Positions 1 through 9,255 are shown, counted from the first letter of the stretch. The stretch is 44,948 nt of DNA from JAURVT01 sp049059935 (GCF_049059935.1 NZ_JBMGQR010000030.1:1-44948); one strand, 5' to 3'. Made by a program: numbers and translations. Notes: generated from the sequence alone by a model not told the origin.

Positions 1-813
1 GCCGAGGCCGCACCGTCCGACGGTGCGGTGCTGAACTTCGCGCTGAACCTGGAGTACCTCGAGGCCGAGTTCTACTCGCACGCCGTCTTCGGCCACGGCC
101 TGGACTCGCGCCTGACGACCGGCAAGGGTGACCGCGGCGGCGTCGTCGGCGGCTCGAAGGTGCCGTGGAAGTCCAAGGCGATCAAGCGGTACGCCGCCGA
201 GATCGCCCGCGACGAGATCGACCACGTCCGCTTCCTTCGCAAGGCCCTGGGTGGGGCCAAGGTCGCCCGCCCCAAGATCGACCTCAAGAGCTCGTTCACC
301 AACGCGGCGATCGCGGCCGGCCTGATCAAGAAGGGCCAGAAGTTCAACCCCTTCGCCGACGAGGACTCCTTCCTGCTCGGCGCGTTCATCTTCGAGGACG
401 TCGGCGTGACGGCCTACAAGGGTGCAGCACCGCTGATTACCAACAAGACCTACCTCGAGGCCGCCGCCGGCATCCTCGCCGTCGAGGCCTACCACGCCGG
501 CATCGTCCGCTCCGCCCTGTACAACAAGGGCCTGTACAAGGCGGCGCGCAAGATCAGCGACGCGCGCGACAGCCTGGACGGCAAGTCCGATCTCGACCAG
601 GGCATCTACTCCCGGGTCCGTCCGGCAGCCGGCCGCGGCGACGAGAGCGGTGGCGGCGCGCGGGCGAACCTCGTGCCGACCGACGCGAACGGCATCGCCT
701 TCAGTCGCACGCCCGGTCAGGTGCTCAACATCGTCTACCTGAACCCCGACAGCGTCCGTCGTGGTGGCTTCTACCCCCGCGGCGTCAACGGCGAGGTCAA
801 CACCTCCAGCTGA
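1..813 (+). CDS. Ferritin-like (desiccation-related type) protein, 5'-truncated
   Basis: The frame is open to the left edge, so the real start, probably with an export signal, lies outside; 270 residues are visible. The sequence fits the ferritin-like four-helix family Ferritin_2 (PF13668). It has NLEYLEAEFY in helix 1, the ExxH pair EIDH in helix 2, FEDVG in helix 3 and VEAYH in helix 4, the order of carboxylate and His ligands expected of a di-metal ferritin-like site. The C-terminal 70 residues are Gly/Arg/Pro-rich and end in a Tyr/Pro-containing tail outside the bundle. Proteins of this family are usually exported and their reaction is unknown, so a redox or metal role is inference. It converges with the diguanylate cyclase across a strong hairpin. 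Codon use is ordinary for the window. Confidence 0.82.
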   Translation, partial: AEAAPSDGAVLNFALNLEYLEAEFYSHAVFGHGLDSRLTTGKGDRGGVVGGSKVPWKSKAIKRYAAEIARDEIDHVRFLRKALGGAKVARPKIDLKSSFTNAAIAAGLIKKGQKFNPFADEDSFLLGAFIFEDVGVTAYKGAAPLITNKTYLEAAAGILAVEAYHAGIVRSALYNKGLYKAARKISDARDSLDGKSDLDQGIYSRVRPAAGRGDESGGGARANLVPTDANGIAFSRTPGQVLNIVYLNPDSVRRGGFYPRGVNGEVNTSS

Positions 814-830
814 CCCCACCACGCACGCGA

Positions 831-864
831 CTCGGCCCCCGGCACCCAGGTGTCGGGGGCCGAG
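831..864. terminator. Bidirectional hairpin between convergent genes
   Basis: Arms CTCGGCCCCCGGCACC and GGTGTCGGGGGCCGAG pair over 16 bp with one G-T type pair and a very short loop. It lies 17 bp after the ferritin-like stop and 4 bp before the stop of the convergent GGDEF gene. No U-tract follows, as is common for high-GC actinobacterial terminators. Confidence 0.7.
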
Positions 865-868
865 GCGT

Positions 869-2680
869 TCAAGGGCTCGGCGGGGACGACTCGAAGCGGT
901 CCCTGCCGTTGCGCTTGGCCTGGTAGAGCTGCGCGTCGGCGGCGGCCAGCAGACGATCGGGGGTCGCGTCGTAGGTCACCGGAGCCACTCCGACGCTGAC
1001 CGTGACGGCGCGGGCAGCATCGGTGTCGAGGTGCGTGGCGCGGTTCCGGATCGCGTCGACGATGCGCGCGGCCACCACCTCCGACTCCTCGGCACCCCCG
1101 TGGGGGACGAGCACCGCGAACTCGTCACCGCCCAGGCGCGCGATGGTGTCCGAGTCGCGCAGCAGCTCGTCGAGCGCCTCGGAGACCGCCAGGAGGACAC
1201 GATCCCCGACGGCGTGCCCGAGGGTGTCGTTCACGGTCTTGAAGTGGTCGAGGTCGAGAAGCAGCAGTGCACCCCGGGGCCCGTACCGTGCGCAGTCGGT
1301 CAGGTGCCGGGCGAGGATCTCGTCGAACCGGCGACGGTTCAGCAGGCCCGTCAGCGAATCTCGGGTCGCCAGGTGTCGCAGCTGCTCCTGCAGTCGCCGT
1401 TCCTCGGTGACGTCGTGGACGTGCACCAGCACGAGGGTGCGGTCCTCGGCTGGATCCGACGACGCCAGGTCGGACACCCGGTCCGGGCCGTCGATCGGCA
1501 CGAGGTGGAGCACCAGCTCGATCGGGTCGTCTCCGTCGCCGGGTTCGATGCGGCGCTCGACGGTCAGACGACCGCCGGCGTCGGGCCCTCCGGCGACGAC
1601 GGAGGTGAGGCTGATGCCGGGCTGCAGCAGCCCGAGCTCGTACACGTCCGCACCGACGAGGTCGTCGACGCGCAGGATCGAGGCCAGCGCCTGGTTGGCT
1701 CGCAGGACGGTGCCTCCCAGGTCGACCTCGCAGATCCCGGTGGGGGCCTCGTCGATGAGGCGTCGGACGTGCGCGTGCGCCGCCGTCAGCTCGGCCTCGC
1801 GGCGCTGGCCGTCGCTCACGTCACGGGCCACCACCATGAGCCCGGGCTCGCCCCGGTGCGAGAACGGCACCACCGAGACCTCGTGCGGCAACCGGGAGCT
1901 GGTCGCATCCACGTGCGTCGTGCCCGGCTCACCGTCCAGCGCCCGACGGAAGATCGGCTCGAGAGCCGCCACGTTGTCCGGCCCCGACGTCTCGAACAGG
2001 GTCCGACCGACCCATCCGGACACCCCCTCGCGCAGCACGCCCGCGCCACCGACCAGCTGGTACCTGAGGTCCTGGTCGGCGACGAGGACGATCGTGTCGG
2101 GGAGCTGGTCGGCGAACAGGCGCCACTGCTCACCGGCGTCCACCAGGTCGTCGTTCAGACGTGTCAGCGCGACGTCGCGCAGGGCCAGGCGCCGCACCAC
2201 CGACTGCACCGCGGGTCCCACCAACGCGATCGCGGCGATGAAGATCACCGCCCGCCGCCAGTCCGACACGGGGTAGGCGACCGGGTCGCCGAACACCAGC
2301 GGCACGATGAACACGGCCGCCGTCGCCGCGCACGCCATCGCCAGACCGCGCCTGGTGCCGTGCAGGGCCAACCACAGGGCGGGGACGACCACCAGCTGCC
2401 CCGCGCCCGAGCTCGACCCGCCCGAGGCGTCCCGGACGAGAGCGACGACCCCGAAGAAGCCCACCGCCACGAGGTCCTGGGTCCATTGCGGCCACCGCCA
2501 CCACGGGAGTCGCCACGCGGCCACCACCAGCAGGGCACCCAGGACGCCGGCCGCCACCATCGAGGAGATCCGGTGCCCGTACGGCGGGACCGCGAACGTC
2601 GCCAGCCCGACGACTCCGGCGAGACAGAACGGGATCACGGCCCGCGACCGCACCATCACCGCGGGGCTGGAGTCGGACAT
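869..2680 (-). CDS. Membrane PAS-PAS-GGDEF diguanylate cyclase
   Basis: A 603-residue protein. Residues about 10-150 hold five or six hydrophobic segments, followed by two PAS-like domains (about 165-285 and 300-420) and a GGDEF domain (about 440-600). The active-site GGDEF motif is at about 517-521 and is preceded five residues upstream by RDSD, an RxxD inhibitory site, so the enzyme should make c-di-GMP from two GTP and be product-inhibited. I chose the ATG giving MSDSSPAV; upstream in-frame codons give unlikely Arg/Pro-rich sequence. There is no Shine-Dalgarno motif, but GACAAT lies six bases before the ATG, so the mRNA may be leaderless. No EAL domain is present. The signal sensed is unknown. 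It diverges from the DinB-type gene at 2836. Confidence 0.88.
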   Translation of the reverse strand: MSDSSPAVMVRSRAVIPFCLAGVVGLATFAVPPYGHRISSMVAAGVLGALLVVAAWRLPWWRWPQWTQDLVAVGFFGVVALVRDASGGSSSGAGQLVVVPALWLALHGTRRGLAMACAATAAVFIVPLVFGDPVAYPVSDWRRAVIFIAAIALVGPAVQSVVRRLALRDVALTRLNDDLVDAGEQWRLFADQLPDTIVLVADQDLRYQLVGGAGVLREGVSGWVGRTLFETSGPDNVAALEPIFRRALDGEPGTTHVDATSSRLPHEVSVVPFSHRGEPGLMVVARDVSDGQRREAELTAAHAHVRRLIDEAPTGICEVDLGGTVLRANQALASILRVDDLVGADVYELGLLQPGISLTSVVAGGPDAGGRLTVERRIEPGDGDDPIELVLHLVPIDGPDRVSDLASSDPAEDRTLVLVHVHDVTEERRLQEQLRHLATRDSLTGLLNRRRFDEILARHLTDCARYGPRGALLLLDLDHFKTVNDTLGHAVGDRVLLAVSEALDELLRDSDTIARLGGDEFAVLVPHGGAEESEVVAARIVDAIRNRATHLDTDAARAVTVSVGVAPVTYDATPDRLLAAADAQLYQAKRNGRDRFESSPPSP

Positions 2681-2835
2681 CGACCGATTGTCCCAGTATG
2701 TTCGGTGCGTGGGCGGCCGCGGGGCGATCGCGATTCCGGGTGGCAGTCGCTGCGAAGCAACCTCGACGGCCCCGACGGATGGCCGGTGCACCTCGGACGG
2801 TGCCTTTCGTCGGCCCACGACGACGGGAGGATCCC

Positions 2836-3465
2836 ATGAGCAAGCCTGATCTGATGGGCCTGGCGCAGCAGGAGCGCGCCGCGCTGCTGGACCTGCTGCG
2901 AGACCTGAGCGACGACCAGTGGGACCAGCCGTCGTTGTGCTCGGGCTGGACGGTGAGGGACGTGGCGGTGCACGTCGTCAGCTACGACGAGCTCTCCACG
3001 ACCGCCCTGGCGCGGACGATGGTCGCTGGTGGTCTCAGCCCGACCCGGGCCAACGACGTCGCGCTGCGCCGGTACGCGGAGCTGGAGCCCGACCAGGTCG
3101 TCGACCTGGTCGCCCGGTGCCAGACACCGCGTGGCCTGACCGCGGGACTCGGCGGCGGCATCGCTGTGACCGACGGCACCATCCATCACCAGGACATCCG
3201 CCGCGCCCTGAGGCTGCCTCGTCAGATTCCCGAGGAGCAGCTCGTCGCAGTGCTCGACTTCTCGCTCAAGGCGCCGACGCTGCCGGCCCGCGCGAATGCC
3301 AAGGGGTTGAGGCTCGTCGCGACCGACCTCGACTGGTCCCACGGCAGCGGTGCCGAGGTCACCGGCCCGGGGGAGGCGCTGCTCATGACGATCGCGGGCC
3401 GCGCTCACGCCCTGGGCGACCTGTCCGGTGAGGGCCTGGACACCCTGCGCGCCCGCTTGACCTGA
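2836..3465 (+). CDS. Maleylpyruvate-isomerase-family (mycothiol-dependent DinB-type) protein
   Basis: A 209-residue protein of the actinobacterial TIGR03083-type family. The N-terminal DinB-like helical bundle has the typical CSGWTVRDVAVHV segment (about residues 37-49) with the metal-ligand His, and TDGTIHHQDIRRAL about residue 115 supplies the HHQD metal site. Relatives use mycothiol as cofactor for isomerisation or thiol-transfer reactions, but most members have no known substrate. The start is the ATG at 2836, preceded by GGGAGGA with a good spacing; the open frame continues upstream without start support. It is divergent from the GGDEF gene and stands alone. A second family member is at 19236-19901, not closely similar. 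The exact reaction cannot be named. Confidence 0.8.
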   Translation: MSKPDLMGLAQQERAALLDLLRDLSDDQWDQPSLCSGWTVRDVAVHVVSYDELSTTALARTMVAGGLSPTRANDVALRRYAELEPDQVVDLVARCQTPRGLTAGLGGGIAVTDGTIHHQDIRRALRLPRQIPEEQLVAVLDFSLKAPTLPARANAKGLRLVATDLDWSHGSGAEVTGPGEALLMTIAGRAHALGDLSGEGLDTLRARLT

Positions 3466-3547
3466 CCACGCTCCGGTCCCAGCTCAGGCTGGTCCACCGG
3501 TCGTGTGCCGAGGGAACCGGGCCCAGCACGTGGAGCGGCCGCTGCCG

Positions 3548-4048
3548 TCAGCGCTTCCTGCCACCGACGCCGGGCACGGACGCGACCTGCGTCATCCAGG
3601 CTGCGACCTGGTGGACGTCCAGGTCGTCGATCGACTCGAGCTCGACGCCACGCGTCGACCTGCCCATCGCCACGGGGGTCGCCGGCGGCACGGGCTCGAG
3701 GGCCGCGCCGTTGATGAACATGAGCGTGACGTGACCGGCGAAGCCGCCACAGCTGAAGCACCAGCCGTCGCCGACCCCGTAGTAGGCCATGCCCCACTTG
3801 ACCGAGCGTTGCAGGTCGGGCAGCGTCCGGGCCGCCAAGGCGTCGACCGCCTCGGCGATCCCGCGCTGCGGTTGCGGCAGCCCGGCGATGTACGAGTGCA
3901 CCGGCCCGTCGCCCAGCGCCGCCTTCGCGCCGCTCGCTGCACCCGCGGTCATGTCGACCGGCAGGCCCGCTGAGACGTCGTCGTCCGAAGTCGACGGCGC
4001 TGCGCTCCGACCACGGACGCCTGTCCTTGCACGGCGTTCTGTGCCCAT
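3548..4048 (-). CDS. DUF1801 (YdhG-like) domain protein
   Basis: A 166-residue protein. After a 50-residue polar, low-complexity N-terminus comes a DUF1801 domain with VHSYIAGLPQPQRGI, LPDLQRSVKWGMAYYGV and VTLMFINGAAL, the usual family pattern (small alpha/beta, SCP2-like fold). The function of the family is not known. I chose the ATG at 4048 because GGGAGGAG lies seven bases upstream; an ATG 11 codons earlier has no ribosome-binding site. The gene stands alone between a convergent DinB-type gene and the end of the dimethylformamidase-like gene. The 136 bp upstream hold no clear promoter. Confidence 0.72.
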   Translation of the reverse strand: MGTERRARTGVRGRSAAPSTSDDDVSAGLPVDMTAGAASGAKAALGDGPVHSYIAGLPQPQRGIAEAVDALAARTLPDLQRSVKWGMAYYGVGDGWCFSCGGFAGHVTLMFINGAALEPVPPATPVAMGRSTRGVELESIDDLDVHQVAAWMTQVASVPGVGGRKR

Positions 4049-4184
4049 GACGAGCTCCTCCCACGTGGTTGACCCGCTCAACCTGTCTGACCGGCCGACC
4101 GGGGCGAACTCATCGGCCTCACCCGGCTCGACGTGACCGAGTCGTCCCGCCTGAGCGCGCGGAGCAAGCGCCTGGCCGCCCTCG

Positions 4185-6359
4185 TCAGTCGCCGAGAGCC
4201 CCCGACAGTGCGTTCCCCAGCAAGCGGGCCACGTTGTTGTCGTAGCCGTGGTGCGAGATCGACCCGGAGAAGCAGATGGAGCCGACGCTCAGCACCCACC
4301 CGCCGCCCGGGTGCGGGAGCAGGGTCAGGTCCGATCGGACGTCGTCGCACTCGGCACCACCGACACCGGCGCGAGTGGCGAGCAGGTCCTCGCCGGCGAG
4401 CTGGTAGTAGTCGCTGTGGCCGGTCGACCGGGCGAGCACCAGCGTCTCCTCCGGGCTGCCCCGGTCCAGGTCGAACCGGTCGAGCTCGTCGCCCGACGAC
4501 CCGTTCATGATCAGACCGAAGTCGCCGATGACCTCGTCGGCACCGATGCCGTCGAACAGGAAGGCGGCGCGGTCGCAGAAGCTGTCGGGCATCCGCCTGT
4601 ACCCCGGCGCGTGCTCGTCCCAGCCCTGCGCGGTCATGCCGATGCCAGTCAGACGGTTGGGAGCGCGCCCGCGTTGGCGCCAGAGGCCCCCGACCTCCCC
4701 GGTGGTGCTGTGCACGCCTTCGCCGGCCGCACCCTCGGAGGGACGGGTGCCGACGGGGCCTCGGCGCACCTCGATCAGGTGGGGCCGCTGCTGGTCCTGG
4801 CTGGTCACCCAGTAGAAGCCGTTGCCACCGAGGTACATGAGGTGACCGCCCGCGTCCAGGTACGACTCCAGCGCGTCGAGGATCTGCGCGCTGACGTACT
4901 CGGGATGACTGCCGGTCAGGACGACGGCGTAGTCCTCCAGCACGGTGCTCCCCGCTGCGTGCAGGTCGTGGTCGGTGAGGACGTCGAAGGCGTGGCCGGC
5001 CTGGGACAGCCAGTCGACGAGGTACAGGTCGGCACCCAGGTGTCGCGGTGCGTTCTGCAGCCAGGCCCGGTAGTCCGGACGCAGGTTGGGGATCGGGCGG
5101 AGATGGGTGGAGTGGACGCAGGTGCTGCCGTCGGCGTGCACGTCGTAGAGGCTCAGGCCCCACTCGGGATGCTCGGCGAGCAGTCGGTCGAGGTCGCCGG
5201 GCTCGACCGGGTGGTCCGTCATCTGCTCGCCTTCGAAGTCGAGGCGGTCCAGCATGCGTTCGTTGGCATACGCCACGTAGGTGAAGGTGGGAAGCAGGAC
5301 GGCGATCCTGGACCGGCGGGCGCTCGGTCCAGGAGTCACCGCGAACGGGATGACGTCGACGGCGTCCTCGGTCCGCAGCCGGACCCCGTAGACACCCGAC
5401 GGCAGGTCCGGCTGCAGGGCGATGGTCGTCGACACGTCCCACCCGGCGTCGTCGAGGTCGTCACCGTGGAAGTGGATGGCGCCGTACTCCTCGGGCGCCT
5501 GCGTGTGGTCCACGACCGTCCGTGACCAGCGGTGTCCGGTCACGCCCCGGGCGGGCGCGTTGACGACGACGCCGTCGCGCCCGGCCCCGCTGACGTCGAC
5601 CGCCGTGGAGCCCTCGGGGGAGAGCTCGAACCGCCAGTCCAGCAGGATCTGCGTCGGTGCGCCGGGCGCCGACCGGTGCGTCAACCGAGGGTTCTCGACC
5701 TTGCCGTCGAAGCACGCGGTCGGCACCCAGCGTCGGCCCTGCCGTTCGCAGCTCTGCGCCGCCGCCACGAATCCGTCGAAGGACCCGAGCCCCGTGGTGG
5801 TCCCGGTCGCCGACATCGGGGACGGGGCGCGACCCGTGCCCGCGCGGGCCGACACGACGGTGCACGTCAGCTCGACACGATCCTCGTGCATCGTCAGCTC
5901 CGCCCGGTACCAGGTGTCGCGGCGCCAGGGGACGTCGAGCGAGGCCGACGCCCTGACGTCAGGGCGGCCCGCGCAGAGCCGACCGCGCCCGTCGAGCACG
6001 ACGCCGACGGCCGGGCGGCCGCCCAGCGTCAGCATGGCCACCGCCTGCTCCTGACCCGATCGTGGCCGGGTCGGTTGGAACAGCACGGTCAGCGTGGTGC
6101 CGGCCAGGTCCACGCCGTCGAGCTCGTCGACGACCACGCAGGAGCCGAGGTGGGTGTCCTGCACCCGGGCGCTCACGCGGTGCCCGGGGACGCCGGTCTG
6201 CTCGATCTTCGCGCCTGGCCCGTCGGGGTTCTCGTCGCCGTGGACGAGGCGGACGAGGTCGACGTCCACCTGGGCCGTGGTGGAGCTGATCATGCACTCC
6301 AACGTCGAGCCCGCCGCTGCCGACAGGCGGTCCAGGTATCCGGTGAGCACCGTGACCAC
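4185..6359 (-). CDS. N,N-dimethylformamidase large-subunit-like amide hydrolase
   Basis: A 724-residue protein. The N-terminal 240 residues look like a beta-sandwich (concanavalin/LamG-like), about 245-345 is a linker or Ig-like part, and 350-724 matches the DMFase beta-subunit C-terminal domain, starting RIAVLLPTFTYVAYANERM. DMFase is an iron hydrolase with a Tyr/Tyr/Glu metal site. By spacing, Tyr405 (SLYDVH), Tyr447 (ADLYLVDW) and Glu530 (LIEVRR) are candidates; this is inference. The usual small subunit is absent, and the neighbours are a sugar-type ABC importer, so the substrate is probably an imported amide other than dimethylformamide. The GTG start sits eight bases after the binding-protein stop, with AGGAAGG just upstream, so it is the last gene of the importer operon. 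No signal peptide is seen; it should be cytoplasmic. Confidence 0.8.
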   Translation of the reverse strand: MVTVLTGYLDRLSAAAGSTLECMISSTTAQVDVDLVRLVHGDENPDGPGAKIEQTGVPGHRVSARVQDTHLGSCVVVDELDGVDLAGTTLTVLFQPTRPRSGQEQAVAMLTLGGRPAVGVVLDGRGRLCAGRPDVRASASLDVPWRRDTWYRAELTMHEDRVELTCTVVSARAGTGRAPSPMSATGTTTGLGSFDGFVAAAQSCERQGRRWVPTACFDGKVENPRLTHRSAPGAPTQILLDWRFELSPEGSTAVDVSGAGRDGVVVNAPARGVTGHRWSRTVVDHTQAPEEYGAIHFHGDDLDDAGWDVSTTIALQPDLPSGVYGVRLRTEDAVDVIPFAVTPGPSARRSRIAVLLPTFTYVAYANERMLDRLDFEGEQMTDHPVEPGDLDRLLAEHPEWGLSLYDVHADGSTCVHSTHLRPIPNLRPDYRAWLQNAPRHLGADLYLVDWLSQAGHAFDVLTDHDLHAAGSTVLEDYAVVLTGSHPEYVSAQILDALESYLDAGGHLMYLGGNGFYWVTSQDQQRPHLIEVRRGPVGTRPSEGAAGEGVHSTTGEVGGLWRQRGRAPNRLTGIGMTAQGWDEHAPGYRRMPDSFCDRAAFLFDGIGADEVIGDFGLIMNGSSGDELDRFDLDRGSPEETLVLARSTGHSDYYQLAGEDLLATRAGVGGAECDDVRSDLTLLPHPGGGWVLSVGSICFSGSISHHGYDNNVARLLGNALSGALGD

Positions 6360-6367
6360 GCCCTTCC

Positions 6368-7369
6368 TCAGGCCGAGCAGGAGCCCTGGTACCGGAGCTC
6401 CTTGCCCTCGGGGGTGTCCACGTCCTGGCTGGTGAGGATGGTGGTGGGTGCGCTGACCTTCTTGGAGACCTTCTCGCCGCGGATCTCACGGGCGATCTGC
6501 TCGATCGCCATCTCGCCCATCTTGAAGGGCTGCTGCGCCACGGTCGCCTGCAGCGAGCCCTCCTGGAGCAGCTTGATGTTGTCGCTGCCGGTGTCCCAGC
6601 TGACCATCTTGACCTTGCCGACGGCGTCCGCGTTGCGCAGCGCCACCGCGGCGCCGGTCGAGTTCAGGTAGTTGGTGGTGTAGATGGCCTTCAGGTCCGG
6701 GTACTTCACCAGGGTCGAGGAGGCGTTGGACTGGATCGCCGACGGCGAGATGTCGGGGTAGGAGACGGAGACGACCTTGATGTCGGGGTAGTCCTTCAGC
6801 GCAGCCTCGAAGCCCTTGATGCGCGCCTGGGTGATCGGGTTGCTCGGCAGGGAGCCGATGGCGGCGATCTCGCCCTTGCCGCCGATCATCTCGGCGAGCG
6901 CCGTGGTGATCTTCTTGGCGCCGTCGTAGTGGTCGGAGGCGACGAAGGTGTCGTACAGGTCGTCGTCGTCGAGCTGGGCGTCGACGTCGGCGACGAAGAC
7001 CCCGTCCTGCTTGGCGCTGCGCAGCGGGATGCCACCGGCCACCGGATCGGCCGGGGTGTAGATGAGTGCGCGCGGGCTGGTGCTGAGGACGTTCTGGACG
7101 ATCGTGTTCTGCGCGGCCTGGCTCTGGTTCTGCGAGGCCTGCTGCTCGCCGACGTCCATGCCGAGCTTCTTGCCTGCGGTACGGGCGCCGCAGGCGACCT
7201 CCTGGTAGTACGGATCGCCGGCCAGGGGGCCGACGATGGCGACCTTGGCGCCCTCCACGGAGCCGCTGTCACCTCCGGCGGAGCCTCCGCCGCCGCAGGC
7301 CGCGACGCAGAGGGTGAGCGAGGCCACGGCCGCGACGGCGGTGGTCGAACGTCGGATGGACAGACGCAT
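6368..7369 (-). CDS. Sugar-type ABC transporter substrate-binding lipoprotein
   Basis: A 333-residue protein of the RbsB/periplasmic-binding-protein-4 family. A lipoprotein signal runs to the lipobox VAAC with Cys25, followed by a Gly/Ser linker. The domain starts VAIVGPLAGDPYYQEVACGA and contains IYTPADPVAGGIPL and VKMVSWDTGSDN, the usual two-lobe sugar-binding pattern. It should be anchored outside the membrane and feed the permease upstream in the operon. Family members bind pentoses, hexoses, polyols or autoinducer-2-like ligands. The ligand cannot be read here, but the kinase/epimerase cluster across the LysR gene suggests a small polyol or keto sugar. It lies 42 bp after the permease gene. 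Confidence 0.88.
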   Translation of the reverse strand: MRLSIRRSTTAVAAVASLTLCVAACGGGGSAGGDSGSVEGAKVAIVGPLAGDPYYQEVACGARTAGKKLGMDVGEQQASQNQSQAAQNTIVQNVLSTSPRALIYTPADPVAGGIPLRSAKQDGVFVADVDAQLDDDDLYDTFVASDHYDGAKKITTALAEMIGGKGEIAAIGSLPSNPITQARIKGFEAALKDYPDIKVVSVSYPDISPSAIQSNASSTLVKYPDLKAIYTTNYLNSTGAAVALRNADAVGKVKMVSWDTGSDNIKLLQEGSLQATVAQQPFKMGEMAIEQIAREIRGEKVSKKVSAPTTILTSQDVDTPEGKELRYQGSCSA

Positions 7370-7411
7370 GGTGGTGCCTTTCGGGAGGGGAGTGGGGGAG
7401 CGGTGCAGGGA

Positions 7412-8455
7412 TCAGCGGGGGGCGGTGCCGCGGGGGCGTCTGCCCATGCGCAGGCGGCGGAGGCGGTCGATGTAGATCGCGCCGACGAGGACCACGCCGG
7501 TGACGGCTTGCTGCCAGAACGACTGGAGGCCCGCGATCACCAGACCGCTGGCGAGGACGACGGGGATCGCGTTGCCGAAGACGGTGCCGGCCACGGAGCC
7601 CACGCCACCGAACAGGCTGGCGCCACCGAGCAGCGCCGCGGTGGCGGCGACGAGCGCGTCGAGGGAGTGCCCGTTGATGTTGGTGGTGCCGTAGACGGCC
7701 AGGGACAGCCATCCCGCGAGACCGGCGAGCAGCCCGGAGATGAGGTAGATGACGGTGAGGTGGCCGCGGACGTTGACGCCCGCCCGCACCGCTGCCTCGG
7801 CGTTCGACCCGATGGCGTAGGTGTGCCGGCCGAACGCCGTGGACCGCAGGACCGATCCGACGACGAGGGCGATGAGTGCGGCGATGATCACCACGGTGGG
7901 GACGCCGATCACCCGCGCCAGGCCGAAGTCGGCCATCTGCGGCGGGACGTTGTTCAGGTCCGGTCCGCCGGTGACGACCTGCGCGATGCCCAGAGCCGAC
8001 CCGAAGGAACCCAGGGTGACGATGATCGGGTTGAGCTCGGCGTAGGCGATCAGGGCTCCGTTGATGGCTCCGAGGACGGCGCCGCTGACCAGTGCGACCA
8101 CCAGCCCGACGAGCGCGGTCGGCCATCCCGAGCCGCCCATCTCCCGCATGGCCACGACCGACAGGACCCCGGAGAGCACCAGGACCGATCCCACCGAGAG
8201 GTCGAACCCCGCGGTGATGATGGCCAGCGTCACGCCGATGGCGAGGATGAGGACGATCGACCCCGCGAGGGCCATGTTCCGGACGTTCGTCGCGCCGACG
8301 AAGGTCGGTCCGTTGATGAGTGTGAACACCAGCAGCAGCGCGATGAGCGCCGAGATGACGACGAAGAGGGGGTGCTGGACGATCCGTCGGACGCGCTCGG
8401 CCGCGTCGTCGGTCTGGGGTGTGGTGGGGTGGGCTGGGGTGGTGGTCGTGCTCAT
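7412..8455 (-). CDS. Sugar ABC transporter permease (RbsC family)
   Basis: A 347-residue membrane protein with about ten hydrophobic segments after a 30-residue cytoplasmic N-terminus. Family landmarks are ITAGFDLSVGSVLVLSG (about 92-108), the coupling-loop region with FGRHTYAIGSNAEAAVRAGV, and GGASLFGGVGSV near the C-terminal third. It forms the membrane channel of a carbohydrate uptake transporter of the ribose/AI-2 group. The ATG overlaps the TGA of the ATPase gene by one base (TGATG), so translation is coupled and one operon is clear. The product should dimerise and pair with the ATPase at 8455-9255. Confidence 0.9.
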   Translation of the reverse strand: MSTTTTPAHPTTPQTDDAAERVRRIVQHPLFVVISALIALLLVFTLINGPTFVGATNVRNMALAGSIVLILAIGVTLAIITAGFDLSVGSVLVLSGVLSVVAMREMGGSGWPTALVGLVVALVSGAVLGAINGALIAYAELNPIIVTLGSFGSALGIAQVVTGGPDLNNVPPQMADFGLARVIGVPTVVIIAALIALVVGSVLRSTAFGRHTYAIGSNAEAAVRAGVNVRGHLTVIYLISGLLAGLAGWLSLAVYGTTNINGHSLDALVAATAALLGGASLFGGVGSVAGTVFGNAIPVVLASGLVIAGLQSFWQQAVTGVVLVGAIYIDRLRRLRMGRRPRGTAPR

Positions 8456-9255
8456 CAGAGGTCCTTCCCGGACTCGGTGAGGTCGGTGGGCTCGGACGTC
8501 TCCGACGTGCCGCCGGTCATCTCGGCGACGAGTCGCTCCAACGTGGCGTCGGCGCGGTCGATGCTGGCGACTCGACTGCCCAGCCGCAGCACCTCGATGT
8601 GGTCGGACACCGCCAGGACGTCGCTCATGTTGTGGGTGATCAGGACGACGGCCAGGCCCTGGTCGGCCACGCGGCGGACCATGTCGAGCACGCCGCGCGT
8701 CTGCACGACGCCGAGCGCCGCCGTGGGCTCGTCGAGGAGGACGACCCGCTTGGCCCAGCTGACGGCCTTGGCGACGGCCACGCCCTGACGCTGTCCGCCG
8801 GACATCTCGCGCACGGACCCTCGTCGCGGGTCCACCCGGAGGCCGAGCCGCTGGAAGTCCTTGACGGCCGAGGTCGCCATCGCCTTGTCGTCGAGGTAGC
8901 CCAGCCGACCGAGCAGTCCGCGGCGACGGACCTCGCGACCGAGGAACATGTTCTGGACCGGCCCGAGGTCCGGTGCGAGCGCCAGGTCCTGGTAGACGGT
9001 CTCGATGCCGACGCGTTGGGCGTCCGACGGGGAGGTGGCCGTCAGGGGTTCGCCGTCGACGGTGATGGAACCCGAGTCCGGGGTGAGTGCTCCCGACAGG
9101 ACCTTGACCAGGGTGGACTTCCCGGCGCCGTTGTCACCGATCAGGGCGGTGACCTGACCGGCTCGGCACGCGAAGGAGGCGCCGCGGAGGGCCTGGACCT
9201 GGCCGTAGGACTTGAAGAGTCCCTCGGCACGCAGGGCGTAGTCGTCGGTTGACAT
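8455..9255 (-). CDS. Sugar ABC transporter ATPase (single-domain, FrcA-like)
   Basis: A 266-residue single nucleotide-binding domain. Walker A is GDNGAGKST (40-48), the Q-loop lies in ETVYQDLALAPDL, the signature is MSGGQRQGVAVAKA, Walker B is VVLLDEPTAALG and the H-loop is ITHNM. Ribose-type importers often carry a double-domain ATPase of about 500 residues; this one is the short single-domain type seen with fructose/xylose FrcA-like systems. The ATG is preceded by CAGGAG. It is the first importer gene and follows a 38-codon ORF and the APC permease on the same strand, so all may be one transcript. It powers uptake together with the genes at 7412 and 6368. Confidence 0.9.
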   Translation of the reverse strand: MSTDDYALRAEGLFKSYGQVQALRGASFACRAGQVTALIGDNGAGKSTLVKVLSGALTPDSGSITVDGEPLTATSPSDAQRVGIETVYQDLALAPDLGPVQNMFLGREVRRRGLLGRLGYLDDKAMATSAVKDFQRLGLRVDPRRGSVREMSGGQRQGVAVAKAVSWAKRVVLLDEPTAALGVVQTRGVLDMVRRVADQGLAVVLITHNMSDVLAVSDHIEVLRLGSRVASIDRADATLERLVAEMTGGTSETSEPTDLTESGKDL

